The notes beneath the pieces were generated by a model that had not been told where the DNA came from, did not search any database, and saw only the letters and a list, made by a program, of their open reading frames with translations. 64,000 nt of DNA from an uncultured beta proteobacterium (GTDB lineage Bacteria > Pseudomonadota > Gammaproteobacteria > Burkholderiales > Burkholderiaceae_C). Positions 55,549-64,000 of this stretch are shown in pieces; the first letter of the stretch is position 1, and the number at the start of each line of letters is the position of its first letter. The stretch covers positions 22,471-86,470 of the forward strand of contig CAIMSP010000012.1 of assembly GCA_903844215.1 (NCBI GenBank). The letters are read 5' to 3'. The position numbers and the translations under genes were made by a program.

Positions 55549-57012
55549 ATGATGTTGCAAATCCAATGGAAGAAAGCGTGTTCCCTGATGCTGGTCGCAG
55601 CCATGAGCGCGGCCGCCGGCTTGGTCCTGGGTCCGTTGACGCCGGCGCAGGCGCAGGTTCGCGGCTTACCGGATTTCACCGAACTGGTGGAGCAGGTGGG
55701 GCCATCGGTCGTGAATATCCGAACCTCGGAGAAGGCCGCGCACCGCGGCGCTGCGGACAACGGCATGGACGAGCAGATGCAGGAATTCTTCCGCCGTTTC
55801 GGCGTACCCATGCCCGACGGCGCGCGTCCGCACGGTCAGCGGCCCCAGCCGCAGCCCGAAGATCAGCCGCGTGGCGTCGGCTCCGGTTTTATCCTGAGCA
55901 GCGACGGCTTCATCATGACCAACGCGCATGTCGTGGACAGCGCGGACGAGGTCATCGTGACCCTGACCGACCATCGCGAATTCAAGGCCAGGATCGTCGG
56001 CGCCGACAAGCGCAGTGACGTGGCCGTGGTCAAAATCGAGGCCAGCGGGCTGCCGGCGGTGAAGCTGGGCGATGTGAGCCGCCTCAAAGTGGGTGAGTGG
56101 GTCATGGCCATCGGCTCGCCGTTCGGACTGGAGAACAGTGTCACTGCGGGCATCGTCAGCGCCAAGCAGCGCGATACGGGCGAGCTGCTGCCGCTGATCC
56201 AGACCGATGTCGCCATCAACCCCGGAAACTCGGGTGGGCCGCTCATCAATATGCGCGGTGAAGTCGTGGGCATCAACAGCCAGATCTACTCCCGGTCCGG
56301 CGGCTTCATGGGAATTTCCTTTGCCATACCGATCGACGAAGCGGCACGCGTGAGCGATCAGTTGCGCGCCTCCGGGCGCGTGTCGCGCGGACGCTTGGGC
56401 GTGCAGATCGGCCCCGTGAGCAAGGACTTGGCCGACTCGCTTGGCCTGGGCAAGGCGCGCGGTGCGCTGGTGGCCAGCGTGGAGCCGGGTGCGCCGGCGC
56501 AGAAGGCAGGCGTTGAGGCCGGCGACATCATTGTCAAGTTTGACGGCAAGCCGATCGACAAGGCGAATGATTTGCCTCTGGCGGTTGGCAACACCAAGCC
56601 CGGAACGCACAGCACCGTGACCGTGTTTCGCCGCGGAAGCATGAAGGACTTGAGCATCGCCGTTGGCGAGTTCGATCCGGTCAAGCCCGGGAAGAAGGCC
56701 GGCGCCAAGGAGAGCCTGCCCAAGGCCAATGCGGGTGCCCAGGCCTTGGGCCTGACGGTGAGTGAACTCGGTGATGCGCAGCGCAAGGAACTCAAGATCG
56801 AAGGCGGCGTGAAGGTGGATGCGGCCACCGAAGCGGCTGCACGGGCCGGCCTGCGCGAGGGCGACGTGATCGTGGGACTGGGCAACAGCACCGTGTCCAG
56901 TGTCAAGGAGTTCGAAGCCGCTGCGGCCAAGGTGGACAAGAGCAAGACCGTGAGTGTGCTGGTGCGTCGGGGTGAAATGGCGCAGTACCTGCTGATTCGA
57001 CCGGCGCACTGA
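55549..57012 (+). CDS. mucD: Periplasmic serine protease MucD/DegP family
   Basis: The 487-residue protein has a signal peptide ending near AQAQ, a trypsin-like domain with catalytic His127 (TNAHVV), Asp157 (RSDVAVV) and Ser228 (NPGNSGG), and two PDZ domains (from about residue 285 and 395). It degrades or refolds damaged periplasmic proteins and often has a place in sigma-E circuits. The ATG at 55549 follows an AAAGG site; the next codon is also ATG. A strong terminator follows. Confidence 0.94.
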   Translation: MMLQIQWKKACSLMLVAAMSAAAGLVLGPLTPAQAQVRGLPDFTELVEQVGPSVVNIRTSEKAAHRGAADNGMDEQMQEFFRRFGVPMPDGARPHGQRPQPQPEDQPRGVGSGFILSSDGFIMTNAHVVDSADEVIVTLTDHREFKARIVGADKRSDVAVVKIEASGLPAVKLGDVSRLKVGEWVMAIGSPFGLENSVTAGIVSAKQRDTGELLPLIQTDVAINPGNSGGPLINMRGEVVGINSQIYSRSGGFMGISFAIPIDEAARVSDQLRASGRVSRGRLGVQIGPVSKDLADSLGLGKARGALVASVEPGAPAQKAGVEAGDIIVKFDGKPIDKANDLPLAVGNTKPGTHSTVTVFRRGSMKDLSIAVGEFDPVKPGKKAGAKESLPKANAGAQALGLTVSELGDAQRKELKIEGGVKVDAATEAAARAGLREGDVIVGLGNSTVSSVKEFEAAAAKVDKSKTVSVLVRRGEMAQYLLIRPAH

Positions 57013-57032
57013 AAAGCGCTGATTCAGTGAAA

Positions 57033-57060
57033 AGCCCGACCCGCGGTCGGGCTATTTTTT
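57033..57060 (+). terminator. Rho-independent terminator after mucD
   Basis: AGCCCGACC and GGTCGGGCT form a perfect 9-bp stem with a 3-base loop, followed by ATTTTTT. It ends the rpoE-rseAB-mucD transcript. Confidence 0.9.
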
Positions 57061-57322
57061 GGGCCGCTACAACGGAAAAAATATAAATTCAAAAATATAT
57101 TTAGCAAAAATAGTTCTTCAAAAATGTTAGTGAGTACAAACCTCGGAAACGGTTGCCAGCAAAATTGTTTAGAATCGGCCCAGGCATCAGCCAATTTTTG
57201 ACATATAGGAAGCCGTGAATTCACAATGTGGGATGTTCGTGACAAATGGATACGTGATCCACAGATCGCCCACAAGTTGTTCAGGAAGATCGCCTGAATA
57301 ACTGTGAATAAGTTGTGTATAG
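57061..57322. other. AT-rich segment with DnaA-box-like motifs (origin-like region)
   Basis: The first 60-70 bases are strikingly AT-rich for this genome. Further on stand TGATCCACA (57255-57263, one mismatch to TTATCCACA), TGTGAATAA (57303-57311, reverse of TTATTCACA) and TGTGTATAG (57314-57322, one mismatch), the last two 11 bp apart, and three GATC sites at 57256-57291. This arrangement resembles a replication-origin or DnaA-titration site. It is not next to dnaA, where the chromosomal origin usually lies, so the meaning is open. Confidence 0.4.
57198..57227 (+). promoter_or_regulatory. Candidate sigma-70 promoter in mucD-lepA gap
   Basis: A consensus TTGACA (57198-57203) is followed after 18 bases by CACAAT (57222-57227), four of six matches to TATAAT. 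It would drive a transcript of about 235 bases to the terminator at 57439-57468, or lepA by read-through. Confidence 0.45.
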
Positions 57323-57392
57323 ATTTCTTGTTGCGGCATCGCAACGACTCCCTTTTGCCGACTTGGCCGCTATACGTGGAAGCATTTTTGCC

Positions 57393-57468
57393 TACAATGA
57401 AGTTCCAACTATCGCAGTTGCCAATGATTGTTGGTTCTGGGCGCGTCGTTTTCGACGCGCCCTTTTTT
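57393..57468 (+). ncRNA. Candidate small RNA or lepA leader ending in a strong terminator
   Basis: TACAAT at 57393-57398 could be the -10 of a short transcript of about 65 bases containing CCAAC...GTTGG complementarity and ending at the terminator hairpin. Alternatively the transcript begins at the 57198 promoter. No protein is encoded. A strong terminator between two genes with nothing coding upstream of it is best explained by a small RNA or a lepA attenuator. Confidence 0.4.
57439..57468 (+). terminator. Strong rho-independent terminator just upstream of lepA
   Basis: GGGCGCGTCG and CGACGCGCCC form a perfect 10-bp stem around TTTT, followed by TTTTTT. It lies 44 bases before the lepA start and far beyond the mucD terminator, so it must end a separate short RNA or attenuate lepA. 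Confidence 0.92.
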
Positions 57469-57512
57469 CTTGTTCGCGCCGTTTGAATTCAATTACTTAA
57501 AGCTCTTCGTTG

Positions 57513-59324
57513 ATGAATCACATCAGAAATTTTTCCATCATTGCGCACATCGACCACGGCAAGTCGACGCTTGCGGACCGCCTGATTCAACGCTGCGGTG
57601 GCCTCGCTGAACGCGAGATGGAAGCGCAAGTTCTGGATTCAATGGACATCGAAAAAGAGCGTGGGATAACCATCAAGGCGCAGACCGCTTCGTTGCGCTA
57701 CAAGGCGCTCGACGGAGAGGTCTACAACCTCAATCTGATCGACACACCGGGCCATGTTGACTTCTCCTATGAAGTCTCGCGCTCGCTGTCGGCGTGCGAA
57801 GGCGCGCTGCTCGTGGTGGACGCGAGCCAGGGCGTAGAAGCTCAGACGGTAGCCAACTGCTACACGGCGCTGGAGCTCGGCGTGGAGGTGGTGCCGGTGC
57901 TCAACAAGATGGACTTGCCCAACGCCGACCCGGAAAACGCCAAGGTTGAGATCGAAGATGTGATCGGCATCGACGCGACCGACGCCATTCCCTGCTCGGC
58001 CAAGACCGGCATGGGCATCGACGACATTCTCGAAGCGGTGGTCGCACGCATTCCGGCGCCCAAGGGAAACCCCAACGGACCGTTGCGCGCGATGATCGTG
58101 GACAGCTGGTTTGACAACTATGTGGGCGTGGTGATGCTGGTGCGCGTGGTCGATGGCCGTTTGGCCAAGGGCGAACGCATCAAGATGATGGCCTCGGGTG
58201 CGAGCTACAACGCCGACAGCCTGGGCGTGTTCACGCCCGCGAACGAACCACGCCAATCGCTGGAAGCGGGTGAAGTCGGCTACATCATCGCCGGCATCCG
58301 CGAGTTGCAGGCGGCCAAGGTGGGCGACACCATCACACTCATCAAGCTGGGCACCGGCGGGGCTGCGTTCACCGCCACCGAGGCCTTGCCGGGCTTCAAG
58401 GAAATCCAGCCGCAGGTCTTTGCCGGTCTTTATCCGACCGAGGCGAATCAGTACGAGGGCTTGCGCGACAGCCTGGAAAAACTCAAGCTCAACGATTCCT
58501 CGCTGCACTACGAGCCCGAAGTGTCGCAAGCCCTCGGATTTGGCTTTCGCTGCGGCTTTTTGGGCCTGCTGCACATGGAGATCGTGCAGGAGCGGCTGGA
58601 GCGCGAGTTCGATCAGGACCTGATCACCACCGCGCCCAGCGTGGTCTACCAGGTGGTCAAGGCCGACGGTGAAGTGGTGATGGTGGAGAACCCGTCCAAG
58701 ATGCCCGACCAGGGCCGGACCGAAGAGGTGCGCGAACCCATCGTCACCGTGCACCTGTACATGCCGCAGGAATACGTGGGCTCGGTCATGACGCTGGCGA
58801 ATCAGAAGCGCGGCGTGCAGATGAACATGGCCTACCACGGGCGTCAGGTGATGCTCACCTACGAGATGCCGCTGGGCGAGATCGTTCTCGACTTCTTTGA
58901 CAAGCTCAAGTCGGTGAGCCGCGGCTACGCCTCCATGGACTACGAGTTCAAGGAGTACCGAAGCGCCGACGTGGTCAAGGTCGATATCCTGCTCAACGGC
59001 GAGAAGGTCGATGCCCTGTCGATCATCGTGCACCGCAGTCAGTCGCTGTACCGGGGCCGTGCCGTGGTGGGGAAAATGCGCGAAATCATTTCGCGCCAGA
59101 TGTACGACGTGGCGATCCAGGCGGCGATCGGAGCCAACATCATCGCCCGTGAGACAATCAAGGCACTGCGCAAGAACGTGCTCGCCAAGTGCTACGGCGG
59201 CGACATCTCGCGCAAAAAGAAACTCCTTGAAAAGCAAAAAGCAGGCAAAAAACGCATGAAGCAAATCGGCTCGGTGGAAGTTCCCCAAGAGGCTTTTCTG
59301 GCCATTTTGCAGGTGGAAGATTGA
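57513..59324 (+). CDS. lepA: Elongation factor 4 (LepA)
   Basis: The 603-residue GTPase has G1 [14 protein letters not shown]3 DTPGHVDF, G4 NKMDLP, EF-G-like domains II, III and V, and the unique C-terminal domain ([42 protein letters not shown]). EF4 acts on ribosomes during initiation or stalled elongation. Its stop overlaps the lepB start by one base (TGATG), the conserved lepA-lepB operon. Confidence 0.97.
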   Translation: MNHIRNFSIIAHIDHGKSTLADRLIQRCGGLAEREMEAQVLDSMDIEKERGITIKAQTASLRYKALDGEVYNLNLIDTPGHVDFSYEVSRSLSACEGALLVVDASQGVEAQTVANCYTALELGVEVVPVLNKMDLPNADPENAKVEIEDVIGIDATDAIPCSAKTGMGIDDILEAVVARIPAPKGNPNGPLRAMIVDSWFDNYVGVVMLVRVVDGRLAKGERIKMMASGASYNADSLGVFTPANEPRQSLEAGEVGYIIAGIRELQAAKVGDTITLIKLGTGGAAFTATEALPGFKEIQPQVFAGLYPTEANQYEGLRDSLEKLKLNDSSLHYEPEVSQALGFGFRCGFLGLLHMEIVQERLEREFDQDLITTAPSVVYQVVKADGEVVMVENPSKMPDQGRTEEVREPIVTVHLYMPQEYVGSVMTLANQKRGVQMNMAYHGRQVMLTYEMPLGEIVLDFFDKLKSVSRGYASMDYEFKEYRSADVVKVDILLNGEKVDALSIIVHRSQSLYRGRAVVGKMREIISRQMYDVAIQAAIGANIIARETIKALRKNVLAKCYGGDISRKKKLLEKQKAGKKRMKQIGSVEVPQEAFLAILQVED

Positions 59325-60286
59325 TGCAGGTTCTCACCGCCTTCGTTCTGGCCGCCTTCGTGGGCTACGCCGCCAGTTGGTACTTTGGTGTGATCGACGG
59401 CAACTTCGCGCTGCTGCTGTTCATGGCCACGGTGGTCACCGGCATCTACTGGCTGGCCGAACGCTACTACTTCCTGCCGCAGCGCCTTGCCGCCGCCGCC
59501 ACGCTGGAACAGGCCGCGGTCAAGCGCAGCGTCGAACACGAGCGCATGGGGTTGCAGTCGGACAACGTTGACCTGGTGCAGGCGCGCGAGCGCCTCATCA
59601 TGCAGCCCTGGTGGCTGGACTGGACTGCAGGCATGTTCCCGGTGATCGTGGCGGTGTTTGTGCTGCGCTCCTTCCTGTTCGAACCCTTCAAGATTCCCTC
59701 GGGCTCGATGATCCCGACGCTGCTGGTGGGCGACCTGATCCTGGTGAATAAATTCGACTACGGCCTGCGCCTGCCGGTGCTGCACACCAAGATCACGCAG
59801 GGCCACGCCCCGCAGCGCGGTGACGTGATGGTGTTTCGCTACCCGCCCAATCCGAACCAGGACTACATCAAGCGCGTGGTCGGACTGCCGGGAGACGAGG
59901 TGGCCTACCTGAACAAGAAGCTGACGATCAATGGCCAGCCGGTGAGCAAGGCGGCGCTGCCCAGCTTCCTGGAAGAAGACAGCATGCAGTACCGCAGCCA
60001 GTTTGAGGAGGAACTCAGCGGCAAGAAGCACGCGCTGCTGAACTACGAGGAGCGTCCCGCCTACATCCAGACCGGCGCCTTCCCGGGCAGCGACAACTGC
60101 CACTACAGCATCGAAGGCGTGGTCTGCAAGGTGCCGGCGGGGCACTACTTCATGATGGGTGACAATCGCGATAATTCGCTGGATTCGCGTTACTGGGGCT
60201 TTGTGCCGGACGAGAACATCGTCGGTCGCGCGTTCTTCATCTGGATGAATTTTGGTGACATCAAGCGCTTTGGCTCTTTTCGATAG
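59324..60286 (+). CDS. lepB: Signal peptidase I
   Basis: The 320-residue membrane protease has two or three N-terminal helices, then the catalytic serine Ser128 in PSGSMIPTLL and lysine Lys183 in DYIKRVVGLPGDEV, and the box E MGDNRDNSLDSRYWG. It removes signal peptides of exported proteins on the periplasmic face. It is coupled to lepA and precedes the DUF4845 gene. Confidence 0.96.
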   Translation: MQVLTAFVLAAFVGYAASWYFGVIDGNFALLLFMATVVTGIYWLAERYYFLPQRLAAAATLEQAAVKRSVEHERMGLQSDNVDLVQARERLIMQPWWLDWTAGMFPVIVAVFVLRSFLFEPFKIPSGSMIPTLLVGDLILVNKFDYGLRLPVLHTKITQGHAPQRGDVMVFRYPPNPNQDYIKRVVGLPGDEVAYLNKKLTINGQPVSKAALPSFLEEDSMQYRSQFEEELSGKKHALLNYEERPAYIQTGAFPGSDNCHYSIEGVVCKVPAGHYFMMGDNRDNSLDSRYWGFVPDENIVGRAFFIWMNFGDIKRFGSFR

Positions 60287-60322
60287 TCAGACGGTGAAAT
60301 TTTTGAACACGGGGGAACGACG

Positions 60323-60676
60323 ATGAAGCTTCAATTCCAATCCAGGCAGCGCGGCCTGTCGCTCGTCAGCATGCTGGTCGTGGGCATCGTTCTGGCTGGC
60401 GTCGGCGTCGTGGGGGCGCAGGTCTTTCCCACGGTGATCGAGTACATGGCCGTGAACAAGGCCGTGAACAAGGCCAAGGAAGGCGCCACCGTGGCCGAGG
60501 TTCGCAGCATCTTTGACAAGGCCGCCTCGATCGACACGATCACGTCCATCAGCGGCAAGGACCTGGAGATCTCCAAGGAAGCCGATCAGGTCGTCGTCGC
60601 CTACTCGTACCAGCGCGAAATTCATCTGACGGGTCCGGCCTGGCTGGTGCTCAAGTACGCCGGGCGATCGAAATAG
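60323..60676 (+). CDS. DUF4845 family membrane-anchored protein
   Basis: The 117-residue protein starts with RQRGLSLVSMLVVGIVLAGVGVVGAQVFPTVIEYMAV, a single helix resembling a pilin-like N-terminus, followed by a small soluble domain matching DUF4845. Function is unknown. Its position between lepB and rnc is conserved in beta- and gammaproteobacteria, so a link to envelope protein processing or RNase III expression is possible. Confidence 0.85.
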   Translation: MKLQFQSRQRGLSLVSMLVVGIVLAGVGVVGAQVFPTVIEYMAVNKAVNKAKEGATVAEVRSIFDKAASIDTITSISGKDLEISKEADQVVVAYSYQREIHLTGPAWLVLKYAGRSK

Positions 60677-60677
60677 C

Positions 60678-61361
60678 GTGGACGAGGGGCTGCTCGCACT
60701 GCAACACCGCTTGCAGCACCGGTTCACCGATTCGCAGCTGCTGCTGCGCTCCATCACGCACCGCAGTTTCTCGTCAGACCATAACGAACGGCTGGAGTTT
60801 TTGGGCGACGCGGTATTGAACCTGGCGGTCGCGGCGCTGCTGTATCAGCGCCTGCGTGAAGCGCCCGAAGGTGACCTGTCGCGGGTGCGCGCCAATCTGG
60901 TCAAGCAAGACACGCTGCACGTCCTCTCGGTGTCACTCGGTTTGCCCGAGGTGCTCAGGCTGGGTGAGGGCGAGTCCCGCTCCGGCGGACAGCAGCGCCC
61001 GTCGATCCTGGCCGACGCGCTGGAGGCGGTCATCGGAGCGGTCTATCTGGACGCCGGCTACGAGGCGGCGCAGGCCCTGGTGCAGCGCTTGTACGAGGCC
61101 GTGGAAATCAATCCCCAGATGCAGGCCATCGGCAAAGACCCGAAGACCGAATTGCAGGAGTGGCTGCAGGGGCGCAAGATGAAGCTGCCCCAGTACCGCG
61201 TCGTCGGAACGCTGGGCGCGGCCCACAAGCAGAGCTTTGACGTGGAATGTGAAATTGAAGAACTCGGTCTGATCGAGCGCGGCATCGGGGGCTCACGTCG
61301 CTCCGGTGAACAGGCGGCCGCGGCCGCCATGCTGCTCAGACTACCTGTGAAAGCCACATGA
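60678..61361 (+). CDS. rnc: Ribonuclease III
   Basis: The 227-residue enzyme cleaves double-stranded RNA in rRNA maturation and leader processing. It has the RNase III signature [14 protein letters not shown], the second acidic site [17 protein letters not shown], and a C-terminal dsRNA-binding domain ([23 protein letters not shown]). Initiation is at GTG 60678, one base after the DUF4845 stop. It overlaps era by four bases. The pnp leader hairpin at 18.4 kb is a candidate substrate. Confidence 0.96.
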   Translation: MDEGLLALQHRLQHRFTDSQLLLRSITHRSFSSDHNERLEFLGDAVLNLAVAALLYQRLREAPEGDLSRVRANLVKQDTLHVLSVSLGLPEVLRLGEGESRSGGQQRPSILADALEAVIGAVYLDAGYEAAQALVQRLYEAVEINPQMQAIGKDPKTELQEWLQGRKMKLPQYRVVGTLGAAHKQSFDVECEIEELGLIERGIGGSRRSGEQAAAAAMLLRLPVKAT

Positions 61362-62338
61362 TGAATGCTATGAATAATGAAGCGCCTGACGCTGCTGCGA
61401 CAAATCCAAGCGCGAGCGCTGCGCCAGTGCCCGAAGGGGAGCAGCGCTGCGGCACGATCGCCATCGTGGGCAAGCCCAATGTGGGCAAGTCCACGCTGCT
61501 CAATGCCCTGGTGGGTCAGAAGATCAGTATCACCTCGCGCAAGGCACAAACCACGCGGCACCGCATCACCGGCATGCGGACCTTGGGTGCGACCCAGTTT
61601 GTCTTCGTGGATACGCCGGGCTTTCAGACGATACACAACAACGCGCTCAATCGCGCGCTGAACAAGACCGTGCAGGGCGCTGTCGGCGACGTGGACCTGG
61701 TGCTGTTTGTGGTCGAGGCCGGCAGCTTCACCCCGGCCGACGCGCGGGTGCTCGCGCTGATCCAGAAGGGCACGCCCACACTGCTGGTGGCGAACAAGCT
61801 GGACAACATCCATCGCCGCGGCGACATTGCGCCCTGGTTGCAGACCATGCAGGAGCGTCACGCCTTTACCGAATTCGTGCCGATGTCGGCGAAGAACGCC
61901 AAGGATGTGGAGCGCTTGTTTGCCATTTGTGAGCGCTACCTGCCGGTGCAGCCCTGGAGCTACGCCGAGGACGAGCTCACCGATCGCAGCGAAAAGTTTC
62001 TGGCGGCAGAAATCGTGCGGGAAAAACTGTTCCGCCTCACCGGTGACGAACTGCCCTACACCTCGACCGTCATCATCGACAAGTTTGAAGAGGAGCCGCC
62101 GGCGCGCAAGGGCCAAAAGCGCCTGCTCAAGATCGCCGCGACGATTGTGGTCGAGCGCGATGGGCACAAGGCCATGATCATCGGCGACAAGGGCGAGCGC
62201 ATCAAGCGCATGGGCACCGAGGCCCGGGTCGAGTTGGAAAAGCTCATGGACGCCAAGGTCTTCATCGAGTTATGGGTCAAGGTCCGCTCCGGCTGGGCCG
62301 ACGACGAAGCGCGCGTGCGCAGCTTCGGCTACGAGTAA
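61358..62338 (+). CDS. era: GTPase Era
   Basis: The 326-residue protein has G1 [10 protein letters not shown]2 AQTTRHRI, G3 DTPGFQ and G4 NKLD, then a C-terminal KH domain ([33 protein letters not shown]) that binds the 16S rRNA 3' end in small-subunit assembly. A non-conserved Ala-rich leader of about 25 residues precedes the GTPase core, so a later start is possible; the ATG at 61358 overlaps rnc. Confidence 0.96.
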   Translation: MMNAMNNEAPDAAATNPSASAAPVPEGEQRCGTIAIVGKPNVGKSTLLNALVGQKISITSRKAQTTRHRITGMRTLGATQFVFVDTPGFQTIHNNALNRALNKTVQGAVGDVDLVLFVVEAGSFTPADARVLALIQKGTPTLLVANKLDNIHRRGDIAPWLQTMQERHAFTEFVPMSAKNAKDVERLFAICERYLPVQPWSYAEDELTDRSEKFLAAEIVREKLFRLTGDELPYTSTVIIDKFEEEPPARKGQKRLLKIAATIVVERDGHKAMIIGDKGERIKRMGTEARVELEKLMDAKVFIELWVKVRSGWADDEARVRSFGYE

Positions 62339-62388
62339 TGAGGACTAGCCCCCGCACCTTGCATGCCGCGTCCTTGCAGGCCTGAGCC

Positions 62389-63138
62389 GTGGCCACCAAG
62401 CGGATCAGCGATGAGCCGGCGTACGTGCTGCACCGCTACGACTGGAGCGAGTCCAGCCTGATCCTGGACGTGTTCACGCGCCACCATGGTCGCGTGGCGC
62501 TGGTGGCCAAGGGCGCCAAGCGCCCCAGTTCGAGCTTTCGTCCGATCCTGCTGCCCTTGCAACCGTTGCAGGTGAGCTTTGGCGGCGACACCGAGATCCG
62601 CACGCTCAAGGGCGCCGAATGGATGGGCGGGCACGTCATGCCCACGGGCGACGCGCTGCTCTCGGGCTACTACCTGAACGAACTGTTGCTGCGCCTGCTG
62701 GCGCGCGACGACCCGCACCCACGCCTGTTCGAGGTCTATGCCTCGGTGGTGCAGGTGCTGGCCTCGGAGCATGGCGAGGCGCTGCAATCGGCGCTGCGCA
62801 CGTTTGAGCTGCTGCTGCTGCGCGAGATCGGCCTGCTGCCCGCGCTCGACGCCCAGACCCTGACGCTGGCAGCGCTGGAACACGCCGAGCGCTACACCCT
62901 GGTGCCCGAGGGCGGACTGCGCCAGGCCCACGATGATGATCGCGCCAGCCTGAGCGGCGCGCAGTGGATGCTGCTGCAAGCCGCAGTGGACGACAGCGCT
63001 CCCTTCACCACCACGCTGCGCGCCTGCTCGCAGGTGATGGCCGAGCTCAAGCCGCAACTGCGTACGCTGCTGCACTACCATTGCGGGGTCTCCAACCTGC
63101 GCACGCGCCAGATGATGATGGACCTTCAAAGCCTATGA
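62389..63138 (+). CDS. recO: DNA repair protein RecO
   Basis: The 249-residue protein starts with GTG at 62389 and has the N-terminal OB fold ([40 protein letters not shown]) and helical C-terminal region ([17 protein letters not shown]) of RecO. It works with RecR and RecF to load RecA on gapped DNA. It overlaps the pdxJ start by four bases. Confidence 0.95.
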   Translation: MATKRISDEPAYVLHRYDWSESSLILDVFTRHHGRVALVAKGAKRPSSSFRPILLPLQPLQVSFGGDTEIRTLKGAEWMGGHVMPTGDALLSGYYLNELLLRLLARDDPHPRLFEVYASVVQVLASEHGEALQSALRTFELLLLREIGLLPALDAQTLTLAALEHAERYTLVPEGGLRQAHDDDRASLSGAQWMLLQAAVDDSAPFTTTLRACSQVMAELKPQLRTLLHYHCGVSNLRTRQMMMDLQSL

Positions 63139-63884
63139 CTCAACGTACATCGCTCTCCGTGAACCTGAACAAGGTGGCCCTGGTGCGCAACACCCGGCAC
63201 CTGGGCATTCCCAGCGTGACGCGCGCGGCCAGGCTGTGTCTGCAAGCGGGGGCTCAGGGCATCACCGTGCATCCGCGGCCGGACGAGCGCCACATCCGTG
63301 CCAGTGACGTGCATGAACTGGCCGCGCTGCTCAAGGACTGGCCGGCTCGCGAGTTCAACATCGAGGGCAACCCGCTGCACAACCTGATGGACTTTGTGCG
63401 CGACTTGCGCCCGCAGCAGGCGACCTTTGTGCCCGACAGCGAAGGCCAGTTCACCAGCGACCACGGTTGGCGCTTTCCGCAGGATGCCGACCGCTTGCGC
63501 CCCCTGATTGCCCAGGCCAAGGCGGCGGGCGTGCGCGTGAGCCTGTTCATGGATCCCGATCCGCAGGCGATGGCCGCAGCGCGCGCCGTCGGCGCGGACC
63601 GCGTCGAGCTCTATACCGAACCCTACGCCCAGGCCTGGGGCACGGCACAACAGACGTTCGAGCTGCAGCGCTACGCGGCGGCAGCGCGCGCGGCGCAGGA
63701 CCTGGGGCTGGGCGTGAACGCCGGCCATGACCTGAACCGCGACAACCTCACGAGCTTCCTGCGCGCCGTGCCCGGCGTGAGCGAAGTGTCGATCGGCCAC
63801 GCCCTGATCGCCGATGCGCTGGAACTGGGTTACAGCGCCACGGTGCAGGACTATCAACGCTGCATTGCCGAGGCCCAGACTTGA
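63135..63884 (+). CDS. pdxJ: Pyridoxine 5'-phosphate synthase
   Basis: The 249-residue TIM-barrel enzyme makes pyridoxine 5'-phosphate from 1-deoxyxylulose 5-phosphate and aminoacetone phosphate derivatives. Family motifs include [34 protein letters not shown], and NAGHDLN with the phosphate-binding SIGHALI. The order recO-pdxJ-acpS is standard. Confidence 0.96.
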   Translation: MTQRTSLSVNLNKVALVRNTRHLGIPSVTRAARLCLQAGAQGITVHPRPDERHIRASDVHELAALLKDWPAREFNIEGNPLHNLMDFVRDLRPQQATFVPDSEGQFTSDHGWRFPQDADRLRPLIAQAKAAGVRVSLFMDPDPQAMAAARAVGADRVELYTEPYAQAWGTAQQTFELQRYAAAARAAQDLGLGVNAGHDLNRDNLTSFLRAVPGVSEVSIGHALIADALELGYSATVQDYQRCIAEAQT

Positions 63885-64000
63885 TCTACGGCATCGGCAC
63901 CGACATCTGCGACATCCGGCGCATCCGCGCGTCACTGGAGCGCCACGGCGAGCGCTTTGCCAAAAAGATTCTGAGCCCGACCGAGTTAGCCCAGTGGCGC
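63881..64000 (+). CDS. acpS: Holo-ACP synthase, N-terminal part (3' end outside window)
   Basis: Forty codons are visible: after a TTG start overlapping the pdxJ stop by four bases the product reads [14 protein letters not shown], containing the Mg2+-binding aspartate of AcpS. The enzyme transfers phosphopantetheine from CoA to Ser37 of the AcpP encoded at 51.1 kb. The window ends inside the gene. Confidence 0.93.
   Translation, partial: MIYGIGTDICDIRRIRASLERHGERFAKKILSPTELAQWR

Overview
This is a GC-rich chromosomal window from a betaproteobacterium, most likely a Burkholderiales member close to the Comamonadaceae. That placement rests on gene order and is an inference: rpsO-pnp-quinone oxidoreductase-tpiA-secG-tRNA-Leu-nuoA-N, then maf-yceD-rpmF-plsX-fabHDG-acpP-fabF-rpoE-rseA-rseB-mucD-lepA-lepB-rnc-era-recO-pdxJ-acpS. 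No rRNA, CRISPR array, complete prophage or intact insertion sequence is visible. Both window edges cut genes: an mgtA-type ATPase on the left and acpS on the right.

Layout. (1) 1-5.7 kb: two overlapping P-type cation ATPase genes, then a leftward set of a Bug-type solute-binding protein, a YecA-like SEC-C protein and hemG. (2) 5.8-9.2 kb is the accessory-looking part: an intact tRNA-Leu(CAA) flanked by two half-tRNA remnants that both break at the anticodon loop, an orphan ribbon-helix-helix gene behind a perfect palindrome, and a short SecA paralogue without most of the C-terminal domains. (3) 9.2-15.2 kb: cysM, two tandem EAL-like/HDOD signalling genes, and comEC. (4) 15.3-17.9 kb: a circularly permuted ATP-grasp gene and an alpha-E gene. 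The first 62 bp of the alpha-E locus have been duplicated around a 102-bp hairpin-bearing insert. (5) 18-22.9 kb: rpsO, pnp, a quinone oxidoreductase, tpiA and secG. (6) 23-37.6 kb: tRNA-Leu(GAG) and the complete 14-gene complex I operon nuoA-N, then a DUF1178 gene. (7) 38.2-46.2 kb: rne with a long leader, divergent from rluC-HAD phosphatase-Rieske-sppA; then a leftward maf plus RsmI-like methyltransferase pair. (8) 46.2-52.6 kb: yceD, rpmF and the phospholipid/fatty-acid genes plsX-fabH-fabD-fabG-acpP-fabF. (9) 52.6-57 kb: a YgfX-like membrane protein and the envelope-stress genes rpoE, rseA, rseB, mucD. (10) 57-57.5 kb: an AT-rich gap with DnaA-box-like motifs and a possible small RNA ending in a strong terminator. 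(11) 57.5-64 kb: lepA, lepB, a DUF4845 gene, rnc, era, recO, pdxJ and the start of acpS.

Most of the window is conserved housekeeping: respiration, RNA decay, lipid synthesis, translation and envelope stress. The candidates for new biology are the tRNA-Leu remnant locus with its orphan regulator, the adjacent SecA paralogue, the duplicated alpha-E start with its hairpin insert, and the mucD-lepA gap. All calls come from reading the sequence; no database search was possible.
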